Of a DNA stretch of 37,970 bases, positions 1 through 7,701 are shown piece after piece. This DNA is from Paraburkholderia tropica (GTDB lineage Bacteria > Pseudomonadota > Gammaproteobacteria > Burkholderiales > Burkholderiaceae). The notes beneath the pieces were generated by a model. That model had not been told where the DNA came from. It was given only the letters and a program-made list of their open reading frames with translations, and searched no databases. Position numbers and translations under genes: made by a program. Every line of letters starts with the position of its first letter. The first letter of the stretch is position 1. The DNA is taken from assembly GCF_900109265.1 (NCBI RefSeq), contig NZ_FNZM01000036.1:1-37970 (forward strand), read 5' to 3'.

Positions 1-10
1 GGTAAGCAAT
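1..10 (-). pseudogene. mcrC: continuation of mcrC beyond the IS1111-type insertion
   Basis: Read on the minus strand, these ten bases are ATTGCTTACC. Joined after the ATG codon at 1413-1411 they would read Met-Ile-Ala-Tyr, which fits the DLYQM-x-AY pattern remembered for McrC proteins. The 3' end of mcrC therefore probably lies to the left of this window, cut off by the insertion sequence. This is an inference from a very short stretch. Confidence 0.4.
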
Positions 11-13
11 GGG

Positions 14-25
14 ATGGACGCCCCC
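14..25 (+). repeat. left subterminal inverted repeat of the IS1111-type element
   Basis: ATGGACGCCCCC, perfectly complementary to bases 1391-1402. It marks the left end of the IS110-family element. Confidence 0.8.
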
Positions 26-93
26 ACCTATAAAGGCATTGATGTGCCAGAGTGGAGGTGTCGTCAACCACTCGAACAGCGGGAGCGCCCACC

Positions 94-1122
94 ATGGAGA
101 TTACAACGATCGGCATTGACCTGGCGAAAAACGTATTCCAGGTCCACGGGGTGAACAAGCACGGCAAGGTTCTGCTTCGTAAGCAGCTTCGTCGGGAACA
201 GGTCGCGACGTTCTTTGCCAACTTGCAGCCGTGTTTGATCGGCATGGAGGCGTGCGGAAGCGCCCATCATTGGGCGCGCAAACTTCAGATGTTCGGGCAT
301 ACGGTGAAGTTGATGGCGCCTCAGTTCGTGAAGCCGTACGTCAAAAGCAACAAGAACGACGCGGCCGACGCCGAAGCCATTTGCGAAGCGGTTGGTCGGC
401 CGTCGATGCGATTCGTGCCGATCAAGAACATTGAGCAGCAGTCGGTGCTTTCACTGCACCGCGTTCGCCAGGGTTTCGTCAAGGCCCGCACAGCGCAGGC
501 GAACCAGATTCGTGGCCTACTCGGCGAATTCGGAATCGTTGTGCCGCAGGGCATCGCCTATGTCGCCCAGCGAGTACCCGAGCTCATCGAAGATGCCAGC
601 AATGCGTTGCCGGGCTCGTTCCGCCTGCTGATCAACCGACTGCTCGAGCATCTGCAATTGCTGCATCGCCAGGTCGACGAGATTGAAGCTGCAATCAAGG
701 CCTGGCACCGCGACAATGCAGTGAGCCAGCGCCTCGAGAAGGTACCAGGAATCGGCCCTCTCACCGCAACCGCTCTGGTGGCAACCGTTGGCGATGCGAA
801 GAACTTCGACAACGGCCGGCAACTTGCTGCCTGGTTGGGGCTCGTTCCACGCCAACATTCCAGCGGCGGCAAGCAGAACCTCCTGGGCATGAGCAAGCGT
901 GGTGACGCGTATTTGCGGACCATGTTGATCCATGGAGCCAGATCGGTGATCTATCGGGCGACGCAGAAAGCCGATCCAAACTGTTGGGTTTTTAACGTCA
1001 CGGCCCGTCGTAACAAGAATGTGGCCGCTGTTGCCTTAGCGAACAAAACGGCTCGTACCGTGTGGGCGCTGCTTGTCCATGAGCGAAGTTTCCAGCCAGG
1101 CTACACGCCACGTACTGCGTGA
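94..1122 (+). CDS. IS110-family transposase (DEDD recombinase)
   Basis: The product, about 342 residues, opens with MEITTIGIDLAKNVFQVHG. The D in GIDLAKN is the first acidic residue of the RuvC-like DEDD domain of IS110 transposases, and KSNKNDAADAEAI supplies the later acidic pair. The C-terminal half has VPGIGPLTATALVATVGD and WLGLVPRQHSSGGK, the transposase_20 region with its conserved serine. The ATG at 94 is preferred over an upstream in-frame ATG at 52, because homologous proteins begin with this GIDLAKN segment and the earlier 14 residues are not protein-like. The gene looks intact and the element could be active. Family assignment is firm; activity is inferred. Confidence 0.93.
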   Translation: MEITTIGIDLAKNVFQVHGVNKHGKVLLRKQLRREQVATFFANLQPCLIGMEACGSAHHWARKLQMFGHTVKLMAPQFVKPYVKSNKNDAADAEAICEAVGRPSMRFVPIKNIEQQSVLSLHRVRQGFVKARTAQANQIRGLLGEFGIVVPQGIAYVAQRVPELIEDASNALPGSFRLLINRLLEHLQLLHRQVDEIEAAIKAWHRDNAVSQRLEKVPGIGPLTATALVATVGDAKNFDNGRQLAAWLGLVPRQHSSGGKQNLLGMSKRGDAYLRTMLIHGARSVIYRATQKADPNCWVFNVTARRNKNVAAVALANKTARTVWALLVHERSFQPGYTPRTA

Positions 1123-1390
1123 TCAAACAGGTTAAATCGAAACAAGCAAAGTCGTTACGGAACTGAGGAACCCTACCACCGATTGCTCAGGCAAACACGA
1201 AGTGATGGCAGGCAGGTAAGACCGTGGCCGGTGAAGCCCAAAAATGACCGAGGCACCGAGAGTGCGCGTAAGCGATAGGGAACTGGCCAGCGAAACCCAT
1301 CAGGGACAGTGAGCCCGTCTCACAACGAAAGTCCGAATGTACGGGTGCAATCTTCCTTCTACCGTTCACCAACTGCGAGCTTGGCAAACC
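1123..1390 (+). ncRNA. putative bridge/seek RNA region of the IS1111-type element
   Basis: This non-coding stretch lies between the transposase stop and the right subterminal repeat. In the IS1111 group the guide RNA that chooses donor and target is encoded downstream of the transposase, as reported in 2024 for IS110-family bridge RNAs and seekRNAs. The stretch has no convincing reading frame. It contains ATTGCT at 1182-1187, matching the complement of the left flank (AGCAAT, 5-10), and GATGGC at 1204-1209, matching the complement of the right flank (GCCATC, 1408-1413). These six-base matches may be chance. The RNA boundaries are not determined. Confidence 0.4.
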
Positions 1391-2492
1391 GGGGGCGTCC
1401 ATGTACGGCCATCTGATAGAGATCCTCGCGTTGCGGGCCGTTCGGGTTGCTCGCGGAAGGATAGAGAGGCTTGTATTTAGCGTCAGCCACACCTTCAATC
1501 CTGTAGTCCGATTGAACAACCGCGTCGGGAATCAACGTGCCAAGTCCCCGCCCGGTAACACCACTGTAGAGGAGTTTCTTCGGCGCTTTCTTCTCGCGCG
1601 TTCCATGGGCTACCGTGAACGGAACCGCTGCCTTGCGTAGGACGCTGAGCACATACATTTCCCAAAGCTCGGCGATGTCGAGAAGCACCCCGGTGGTGTC
1701 TCCGTCGGCTTCCACATTGGCAGCTAATCCTCGATGACTCGCAATTTGTCGAGACAGCTCAGCGACGGGTGCAAATCCTGCGGTGATCGGCGTGTACCGG
1801 ACACGCCCCAGTTCAGCCTTTGTTGGGACTGCGGGGCGTGCTCCGGTAACTGCCATGAGATGAGGAAGAAGTTCCTTTGCGCGAGCCGGCAACCAGAGCT
1901 CGTCGGGAACAGCGAGCCAGCGTCGTAGCACGCTGTAGGCAGCAACAATCGCGTCGGAAGCAGCGTGATCTAGAGATCGCTCTGATCGGACGGACACGAC
2001 CGCTCCACCGCGGGATGCAATCAATCGAAGCGAAGCTGCAACGTCCAGTCGTCCACGAACTGTTGGCCCGTTTGTGGTCACGTCACGTCGGAGAGCGGGC
2101 AACCCATGCCGCGCGGCTTCGATGAATCCGTGAGCCCAAACGTACGCCAATAGCTGGACAAGGAATGATTCGTCCTCGCGCAGGTTGCCCGGCGACTCCG
2201 TAAGTACAGCTGACGTTACCTCAAACAGCCAGCTCTTTAGAGTAGCAAGGCCGAAGCGAGGCTTGATGGTCAGGCTATGTCCCCCGAAAGAAAGGGAGCC
2301 GACGTACCGTCCAGCCCACCATGTTCCGTCCCACGAGCAATAAACGATTGGCTCGTCCTCGTCTCGTTCGCCAGAGATTGGGACAACGAAATCGCTGGCA
2401 TGAACGCTCGCCGCAAGTTTGCGGAGCCACTCTGTCTCTACTGCCGACGGTTGCGGATCGAATGGAGAGCAATCCGATGCAACTAGCTTCAT
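1359..2492 (-). pseudogene. mcrC: McrC-like subunit of McrBC restriction system, 3' end cut by IS
   Basis: McrC is the nuclease subunit that works with the McrB GTPase to cut DNA carrying modified cytosines (type IV restriction). The frame encodes 377 residues: an N-terminal region with GTWWAGRYVGSLSFGGHSLTIKP, a middle part with VRGRLD (146-150), ELWEMY (275-280), and the PD-(D/E)xK nuclease core IPDAVV (321-326) followed by VADAKYK (335-341). The frame breaks after DLYQM (357-361); the remaining 16 residues come from the inserted IS110-family element. The C-terminal segment that should follow DLYQM is missing, and ten bases at the window start may be its continuation. The start ATG overlaps the mcrB stop by 4 bp (ATGA), so the two genes were translationally coupled. 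Catalytic residues remain, but loss of the tail makes function doubtful. Confidence 0.85.
1391..1402 (-). repeat. right subterminal inverted repeat of the IS1111-type element
   Basis: GGGGGCGTCCAT, the exact reverse complement of bases 14-25. The mcrC frame reads through it, so the last residues of the annotated mcrC frame are insertion-sequence sequence. Confidence 0.8.
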
Positions 2493-4285
2493 TCGATCGC
2501 CACGGGCTTGAGAAAAACCTTGGCCAGCCTGTCAAGCTCAGCATTACGCGAGGTCGCATCAAGTCCCGCCAGATACTGTTCCAGCAACGGGCGTAGAGAA
2601 AGACTCCATATCTGGTGGACCGGCTCAAGTGCCTCGCCCTTTTTATTCCAGAGGTAGTTCTGCTTGCGGGTGGGACGAGGACCAAGGAAATTGTTCAGGA
2701 ACACAATCACGTCGAGCAGATACGTGTGGCCGATTTCGTACTGAGCCCCAAGCAACGAGCTATCGTGAATCTCTCGATTCAGAGCTGCAGCAGCGCCCGC
2801 CAGCTTGCGGAAATCCTCTTCGACTCGGTCCCAACCCAGCATTGTTTTAAGTGCCTTCCACTTCGCTTCAGCTGCTTCAACCAGAGCGTTCGCGTTAAAC
2901 GGACACGGCACCCAAAGGAATCGACGGCGTAAGGCGAAGTCAACCTGTTCAATAGATTGGTCGATCAGATTCATCGTGCCAATGACAAAGAGGTCATCCG
3001 GGATGCGCAGGCTGATCGCGCTTCCTTTCCCATCCAAAACCGGTAATGGAATTGGTTGGTTCCGATCTTCCAGCAACGAAAAGCACTCTCCCAGCATCCG
3101 ACTCAGGTCCGTACGGTTCATCTCATCGAGAATGAGAACATGAGGCAACCGCGTCTCACGAGGTTTTCCCTCAATGTGCTCGATCAACTTTGGCAGATAG
3201 CCTGCACGATACTCGGTGCCCCCAGCGTCCGAGACGTGCAGGGCACGAATGAAGTCCTCGTAGCTGTATGCGGGATGTAGTTGCAGTCGGTGCACATTTT
3301 CGCTGATGGCTGCATCCACGTCAGATTGGGACTGAAAGTAGCGGGCGGGGCCCATCGCGGCCAGCGCTGCGGCACGGATGATACGCCCAGCCAGCCGTTT
3401 GGCACGGAACGTTTTGCCGGTGCCCGGCGGCCCATAGAAGACGATTTGCCTCTTGTACTGGATAACTTCGAGGGGTGCTCCTTCTTCGGGGTTGTCTTCG
3501 CTGTCGTCGTACCAAGCCTCGGCCAATGGTGGCCAGTAGAAGTCGAGTTCTTTGTTCGGCAGCAGCCCTTCCAACTCCTGCCGGATGGTATAGATAGTCT
3601 GATCCACGTCATCCTCACCCCCGTCTTTGACGAGGCCTGAGAAGGCTTTGATGACGCGCCGTTTGTGACTGGCGCTGGCGATGCGCTCGAAATATTCGGG
3701 AAACATGAGATGAAGCAGCATGTGTCGCAACTGCCTTGACTCCGCATCCTCGATGCTGTCGACAAATTGTTCGAAACGCCATTGAGAAGTCGCCAGTTCC
3801 GCCTGCCGATCGGATGGAAGCTTTTTCCAGGCAATGGCCAGCTCGATCAGGAATGTGAGCTCAGCTGGGCGCCGAGTGTTATATCCTTGGCCGCCGCTGC
3901 CGATCCCGTGGGAGAACGCAAGAGAAACCAAGTGACTATCGGGAAGTACGGTGCCCGACCACCCAAGTACCTCGTTGATCACCTGACGCTTGCGAATGCC
4001 ACCGACGTTTGACGGAAACAGGAAATAAATGCAGAGTATTTCTGCAGCCAAGCGCACTACTTCCGGACCAGCAGCGCTAACTTGGTCCTTGAACTTGGCG
4101 ATAAAGGATCGATCACCCCCGTCGGGGGTGGCGACGAAAGCCTTTTGGAGGCGTTCAAGAGTCTCTGGCGTCCATATCGCAGCATCATCGAACAGCAGTG
4201 ATCCGTTGCGCAACAAGCAATTATCGCGGAAAGCATCAGCCGCTTTATAGATCGGGGCTGTGTCGTACTCTGAATAGAGAGCCAT
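2489..4285 (-). CDS. mcrB: McrB-like AAA+ GTPase of type IV restriction system
   Basis: The 598-residue protein is the NTP-driven motor and DNA-recognition subunit of an McrBC-type system. Residues 1-270 form an unassigned N-terminal region that would hold the substrate recognition part. The AAA+ module has a Walker A motif GPPGTGKT at 285-292, Walker B LILDEMNR at 384-391, and the McrB-type sensor GTMNLIDQSIEQVDFALRRR at 436-455. The MNxxDxS element is the signature that separates McrB GTPases from ordinary AAA+ ATPases. The gene is complete and lies directly upstream of mcrC with a 4-bp overlap. Because mcrC is interrupted, the system is probably inactive or the surviving McrB has no nuclease partner. 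The N-terminal domain does not look like the E. coli McrB DNA-binding domain, so the recognised modification is unknown. Confidence 0.9.
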   Translation of the reverse strand: MALYSEYDTAPIYKAADAFRDNCLLRNGSLLFDDAAIWTPETLERLQKAFVATPDGGDRSFIAKFKDQVSAAGPEVVRLAAEILCIYFLFPSNVGGIRKRQVINEVLGWSGTVLPDSHLVSLAFSHGIGSGGQGYNTRRPAELTFLIELAIAWKKLPSDRQAELATSQWRFEQFVDSIEDAESRQLRHMLLHLMFPEYFERIASASHKRRVIKAFSGLVKDGGEDDVDQTIYTIRQELEGLLPNKELDFYWPPLAEAWYDDSEDNPEEGAPLEVIQYKRQIVFYGPPGTGKTFRAKRLAGRIIRAAALAAMGPARYFQSQSDVDAAISENVHRLQLHPAYSYEDFIRALHVSDAGGTEYRAGYLPKLIEHIEGKPRETRLPHVLILDEMNRTDLSRMLGECFSLLEDRNQPIPLPVLDGKGSAISLRIPDDLFVIGTMNLIDQSIEQVDFALRRRFLWVPCPFNANALVEAAEAKWKALKTMLGWDRVEEDFRKLAGAAAALNREIHDSSLLGAQYEIGHTYLLDVIVFLNNFLGPRPTRKQNYLWNKKGEALEPVHQIWSLSLRPLLEQYLAGLDATSRNAELDRLAKVFLKPVAIE

Positions 4286-4708
4286 TTGTTGTTCATTTAG
4301 ATTGATGTGGCACTGCAGGCGATTGGCTCTTCAGTGCTGGGAAATGCTACACCAACTCAAGTGGTTATACGACCGTCGCCTCATGGGGAGGAGCAGTCGC
4401 TGGAGCGGCTTGGTCCGGGAACTCAGGAACGTCGTTTTCTGGCCGACCCCGGCCCGACGCAGTCAGGCGGGCGTGGGTTGGCCATTGATCGACCGCATCG
4501 GGCGGCAGTCGCCACCCATATGGGACTTTCGTCTTTCTTGAGAGCGGTCATCCAAGTAATTGGCGATGAGCGCGTCTCGTGGCAGTAGTCACGCCTGCAT
4601 AGAACGTCGCGTCTCGGCTTTTGTGAATTTCTGGGAGGCCTAACTGGACCTCCGCCGCCGTCGCCGGGCCTTCCCCTATCGAAGAGCGCGCATCGGATAG
4701 TCCACTGC
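4286..4708. other. intergenic stretch without a convincing gene
   Basis: This 423-bp gap holds the mcrB promoter region and the 3' flank of the methyltransferase gene. Two short overlapping plus-strand frames exist (4302-4541 and 4307-4588), but neither gives a protein-like translation. Around 4430-4500 there is GC-rich sequence with TCTGGCCGACC and similar strings like the intergenic repeats seen elsewhere in the window. No terminator or RNA gene was recognised. Confidence 0.5.
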
Positions 4709-5587
4709 TCAGACCTTGACTGCCTCCTTCGGCGATGCTGATATAGACAACGCTCGGGCGCTGATCATCCAGCAGGCAGCGGTATAGCGAACATCGGCTC
4801 CGTGCACATATGGATCAAAGCTGCGAACGGATGCAATCACTTGCACGCGCGTTCGCTCGTCGGTCTCTTGAAGGATCATACCGACAGGGCCGAGCCGGCT
4901 GAAGTAGCTGACCAACTCCCGTTCGGGCAGGGTGCAATCTATATTGATCGGCCGGATGTCGATCTCCGCCCAACCGCTCGCTTCCAGGATAGACCAAACC
5001 CTATGCTGGTTTGCGAAGGAGAACTGCCCCGGCGCATCGGGTCGGCGAGCGGGCAGGTTCGGCAGTAGAGGCGCCGCGGCACGCTCGGCGGTCGTCATGA
5101 ACGGATTCTCGACGGCACTGCGCCAGGCGACAAAGTGCAATTCGGCTCCGTCCCTTGCAGCACGTCGCAGGTTGGCGAAGGCCGATAGCGGGTTATCGAA
5201 GAACATGACGCCAAAGCGCGACGTGATCCGGTCGAAGCTTGCCGGCTTAAAGGCATGGGTCTGCACGTCGGCACAGATGAAAGTTGCCGTCGAGTCCTCC
5301 CGTTCGCCGCGCGCTTGGGCGACGGCGATCATCGGGGCTGAGATATCGACTCCAATGCAATCACCCTCTACGCCGACCCGCCGTGCCGCAGCCAGCGTCG
5401 TGCTGCCGGTACCACAGCCGACATCGAGCACCCGGAGTTCGGCTCCGGTGCCCATCATGTCGACGAGCAGATCCTCGAAGGGCTTGAACGTCTGATCGAG
5501 CACCTCCTGCGCGGCCACCCATGCGCGTCCGGCGCTGCCATTCCAAAGCGCCTTCTGCGTGCCTTCGGTCTGTTTTGTGGAATCCAT
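4709..5587 (-). CDS. class I SAM-dependent methyltransferase
   Basis: The 292-residue protein has the Rossmann-type SAM-binding fold of the Methyltransf_11/25 families. Motif I is VLDVGCGTGSTT at 53-64, the acidic ribose-binding turn is GVDISAPMI at 79-87, and FICADVQTH with FDRITSRFGVMFFDNPLSAF covers the later strands. The substrate cannot be told from sequence; homologues act on small molecules or are of unknown role. It is transcribed away from a MerR-type regulator 75 bp upstream, from a promoter with a 19-bp spacer that the regulator probably remodels. An AAGGA-like ribosome binding site lies just before the ATG. The gene is complete with no sign of damage. Confidence 0.85.
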   Translation of the reverse strand: MDSTKQTEGTQKALWNGSAGRAWVAAQEVLDQTFKPFEDLLVDMMGTGAELRVLDVGCGTGSTTLAAARRVGVEGDCIGVDISAPMIAVAQARGEREDSTATFICADVQTHAFKPASFDRITSRFGVMFFDNPLSAFANLRRAARDGAELHFVAWRSAVENPFMTTAERAAAPLLPNLPARRPDAPGQFSFANQHRVWSILEASGWAEIDIRPINIDCTLPERELVSYFSRLGPVGMILQETDERTRVQVIASVRSFDPYVHGADVRYTAACWMISARALSISASPKEAVKV

Positions 5588-5628
5588 GATCGCTATCCTT
5601 GGCCTTGCCCCTGAGGAGCGGAAGCTAA

Positions 5629-5659
5629 ACTATGCAAGTTCAAGTCGACTTTAGGTCAA
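5629..5659 (-). promoter_or_regulatory. MerR-type promoter/operator for the methyltransferase gene
   Basis: On the minus strand there is TTGACC (5659-5654), a 19-bp spacer, then CATAGT (5634-5629), pointing into the methyltransferase gene. A spacer stretched to 19 bp with a dyad inside is the hallmark of promoters activated by MerR-family proteins. The spacer holds the perfect palindrome AAGTCGACTT (5642-5651), extended to imperfect 10-base half sites AAGTTCAAGT and ACTTTAGGTC. The divergent merR-like gene starts 4 bp beyond, so the protein would control both genes. Confidence 0.65.
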
Positions 5660-5662
5660 GCG

Positions 5663-6094
5663 ATGATTCAACTCGATATCGGCGAGGTGGTGAAGCTATC
5701 CGGTGTTCCCGCATCAACGCTCCGGTTCTACGAGGAAAAGGGGCTCATCAGGTCGCGGGGGCGCCGAGGGTTGCGCCGCCAGTTTGATCCCGGCGTGCTG
5801 GACCGGCTAGCGTTGATCGCTCTGGGGCGCGCCGCCGGGTTCTCGCTGGATGATATCGCGCTGATGTTCGAGTCTGAGGGGCAACCGCGCATCGATCGCC
5901 AGATGCTAGCGGCAAAAGCCGAGGAGTTGGACAAAGCGATCCGCAAATTGAGCGTCATGCGCGACGGGCTTCGACATGCCGCGGCCTGTCCCGCGCCGAG
6001 CCACATGGAATGCCCCACTTTCCGCCGCATTCTTCGCGCCGTCGCGCCGAGAGCTATTGGAGCACGAAGGAGGAGAGCGCAACAGGAACAGTAG
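5663..6094 (+). CDS. MerR-family transcriptional regulator
   Basis: The 143-residue protein begins with the MerR winged helix: DIGEVVKLSGVPASTLRFYEEKGLI at 5-29, followed by the wing with RGLRRQFDPGVLDRLALI. A helical dimerisation segment spans about 73-107. Near the C-terminus are C109 and C117 in ACPAPSHMECP, which could bind a metal or sense oxidation, but the spacing does not match a named subclass I can vouch for. It is divergent from the methyltransferase gene and its predicted operator lies within the shared 75-bp gap, so it likely controls that gene and itself. The inducer is unknown. Confidence 0.88.
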   Translation: MIQLDIGEVVKLSGVPASTLRFYEEKGLIRSRGRRGLRRQFDPGVLDRLALIALGRAAGFSLDDIALMFESEGQPRIDRQMLAAKAEELDKAIRKLSVMRDGLRHAAACPAPSHMECPTFRRILRAVAPRAIGARRRRAQQEQ

Positions 6095-6142
6095 AGTTGG
6101 TTCCAGGAGCAGCAATCTCCAACGATCTAGGTGGCAACACCG

Positions 6143-6181
6143 AATGTCTCAAAGTGGCCGGCCTGCGCCCCACGACCGAGC
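6143..6181 (+). repeat. 39-bp intergenic repeat, copy 1
   Basis: Starts with AATGTCTCAAA and ends with CCCCACGACCGAGC. A near-identical copy lies at 30876-30914, differing at a few positions in the middle (GTGGCCGGCC here, CTGGCCGCA there). It sits between the MerR gene and an IS1182-type end. Function unknown; probably part of a dispersed Burkholderia-type intergenic repeat. Confidence 0.7.
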
Positions 6182-6250
6182 GTGACGATTACCTCGGGCG
6201 CGGCCCTTCATGCATATGGCATGAACCGACCGAGGCTGTGTGAAAACACG

Positions 6251-6545
6251 AGCTAGGCGCTCGGCCCGAATTTGAGTTCGATGATGGGATCGGCAGAGGC
6301 CAATAGTGTGGCGACCTGTTCGGCCGCACTCGGGTCGAGCCCAAGATGCTCGCAGCCGAGGTATGCAACCGTATCCTCGGGCGACCAAGGGCCCAGCGAG
6401 GTCACGTAATCAGCGATCTCATCTTGGATCTGTCGCCACGATTCATATCGGCGGCGCGAGAGAAGAATTCGATCACTTCGTGTATAGATCACATGGAGAT
6501 CCACGTGCGTTCTCGTCGATGAAAATGAGTCTTCATTCTCTCACG
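6251..6545. other. extra 295-bp segment between IS1182 left end and IS body
   Basis: Compared with the intact element at 35968-36034, where the terminal repeat runs straight into the transposase leader, this copy has about 295 extra bases. They are bounded by CACG at 6247-6250 and again at 6542-6545, which could be a 4-bp target duplication. No terminal inverted repeat is visible inside. The segment holds an 83-codon minus-strand frame. It may be an insertion or a native longer leader lost from the other copy. Confidence 0.5.
6253..6504 (-). CDS. hypothetical 83-aa protein within IS1182 leader
   Basis: An open frame with a GTG start. The translation, with segments such as YESWRQIQDEIADYVTSLGPW and VAYLGCEHLGLDPSAAEQVA, looks protein-like and has a helical, acidic character. 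I do not recognise a family. It lies antisense to the IS transposase inside the extra 295-bp segment and fills most of it, which suggests that the segment is a passenger gene. No strong ribosome binding site is seen, so the start is uncertain. Confidence 0.45.
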   Translation of the reverse strand: MDLHVIYTRSDRILLSRRRYESWRQIQDEIADYVTSLGPWSPEDTVAYLGCEHLGLDPSAAEQVATLLASADPIIELKFGPSA

Positions 6546-6589
6546 TGATCTCCTAAACTTCGGTCAGCACTTCAAGGTCGGAGGAACAA

Positions 6590-7668
6590 TTGAAGCGATT
6601 CGTTGAAGGTGACGACCGGAAGCAGGTGACGTTGTTGCCCGAATGCCTGGACGATTTCGTTGCCGAGGACAACCCGGTCAGAATCGTCGAGGCCTTTGTC
6701 GAAGAACTGGCGCTAGAAGCGCTCGGATTCGTTGGCGTTACGCCATCGTCAACGGGCCGCCCCTCTTACCATCCCGCAGTGCTGCTGAAGATATACATCT
6801 ACGGCTACTTGAACCGGATTCAATCGAGCCGGCGCCTGGAACGCGAATGCCAACGCAATATCGAGTTGATGTGGCTGACTGGCCGTCTGGCACCGGACTT
6901 CAAGACAATAGCTGACTTTCGACGGAACAACGGCGCGGGCATTCGCAACGTCTGTAGCAGGTTTGTCGTCTTATGCCGGGATCTCAAGCTGTTCTCTCAA
7001 GCGCTAGTCGCCATCGATGGAAGCAAGTTCAAGGCATCCAATACGCGTGACCGCAACTTTACGACTGGCAAGATCGACAAGCGTCAACAGCAAATTGAGG
7101 AAAGTATCCAACGCTATTTGAGCGCGCTGGAAACGGCGGACCGGACCCAACCGCCCGAGGTGGAAGCAAAGACCACTCGACTGCGAGAGAAGATTGCTCA
7201 ATTGCAGGGGCAAATGCGTCGCTTCGAGCAGGTCAAGGAAGAGTTGAAGACACTACCTGATGGACAGATCTCATTGACTGATCCCGATGCTCGCTCCATG
7301 GCGACAAGCGGTCGTGGCTCGGGGATGGTGGGCTACAACGTGCAGGTAGCCGTAGATGCCAAACACCATCTCATCGTTGCCCATGAGGTCACAAACGCAG
7401 GTAGTGATCGTGCACAGCTCAGCCCGATGGCACAAGCTGCTCGTGATGCCATGGGCAGAACCAGATTGAAGGCTATCGCTGATCGAGGGTATTACAGCGG
7501 TCCGCAAATCAAGGCGTGCGAGGATGCAGGAATTGCAGCCATCCTACCCAGGACCACGACGTCAAATGCAAAGGCTCACGGTCGCTTTGACAGGGCGGAC
7601 TTCATCTACATTGCCCGGGATGACGAATACTTGTGCCCTGCCGGACAACGCGCTATTTACCGCTTTAC
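6590..7668 (+). pseudogene. IS1182-type transposase, C-terminally truncated
   Basis: The frame starts with a TTG after a strong GGAGG site and matches the intact 483-aa transposase at 36034-37485 over about 360 residues. It includes the N-terminal LPECLDDFVAEDNPVRIVEAFV, the first catalytic aspartate in VAIDGSKFKA, and ADRGYYSG with the second. The match ends after AIYRFT, where the IS3-family element begins; the frame then runs 12 more codons into that element to a stop at 7705. The part with the final catalytic glutamate (VEHVFGTLK in the intact copy) is missing, so this protein cannot be an active transposase. Confidence 0.9.
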
Positions 7669-7701
7669 TGAGGTCGGTCGGAATCCGTGGACGCCAACGG
7701 G

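Larger units (their letters stand above)
11..1406 (+). mobile_element. IS110-family insertion sequence, IS1111 group
   Basis: The element holds one transposase gene (94-1122) followed by about 270 bp of non-coding DNA. A perfect 12-bp inverted repeat, ATGGACGCCCCC, lies at 14-25 and in reverse at 1391-1402. Subterminal inverted repeats of this size and a long non-coding stretch after the transposase are typical of the IS1111 subgroup. These elements do not have classical ends or clear target duplications, so the exact borders are uncertain by several bases. The element interrupts mcrC, whose reading frame runs into its right end. Confidence 0.85.
6230..7668 (+). mobile_element. IS1182-type element, 3'-truncated copy
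   Basis: The left end CCGAGGCTGTGTGAAAACACG (6230-6250) resembles the left end of the intact copy at 35968. Body sequence resumes at 6546 with GATCTCCTAAACT, matching GATCGCCTAGACT of the intact copy. The transposase frame is cut at 7668 by an IS3-family element and does not resume on the other side, so the right part of the element has been lost. The two IS1182-type copies are clearly related but differ enough to be separate family members. Confidence 0.75.

Noticed and set aside
4302..4588. Two overlapping plus-strand frames upstream of mcrB
   Set aside because: Translations are not protein-like and overlap in different frames; treated as intergenic.
4630..4665. Terminator between mcrB region and methyltransferase
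   Set aside because: GGAGG and CCTCC arms exist, but there is no T-run on either strand.
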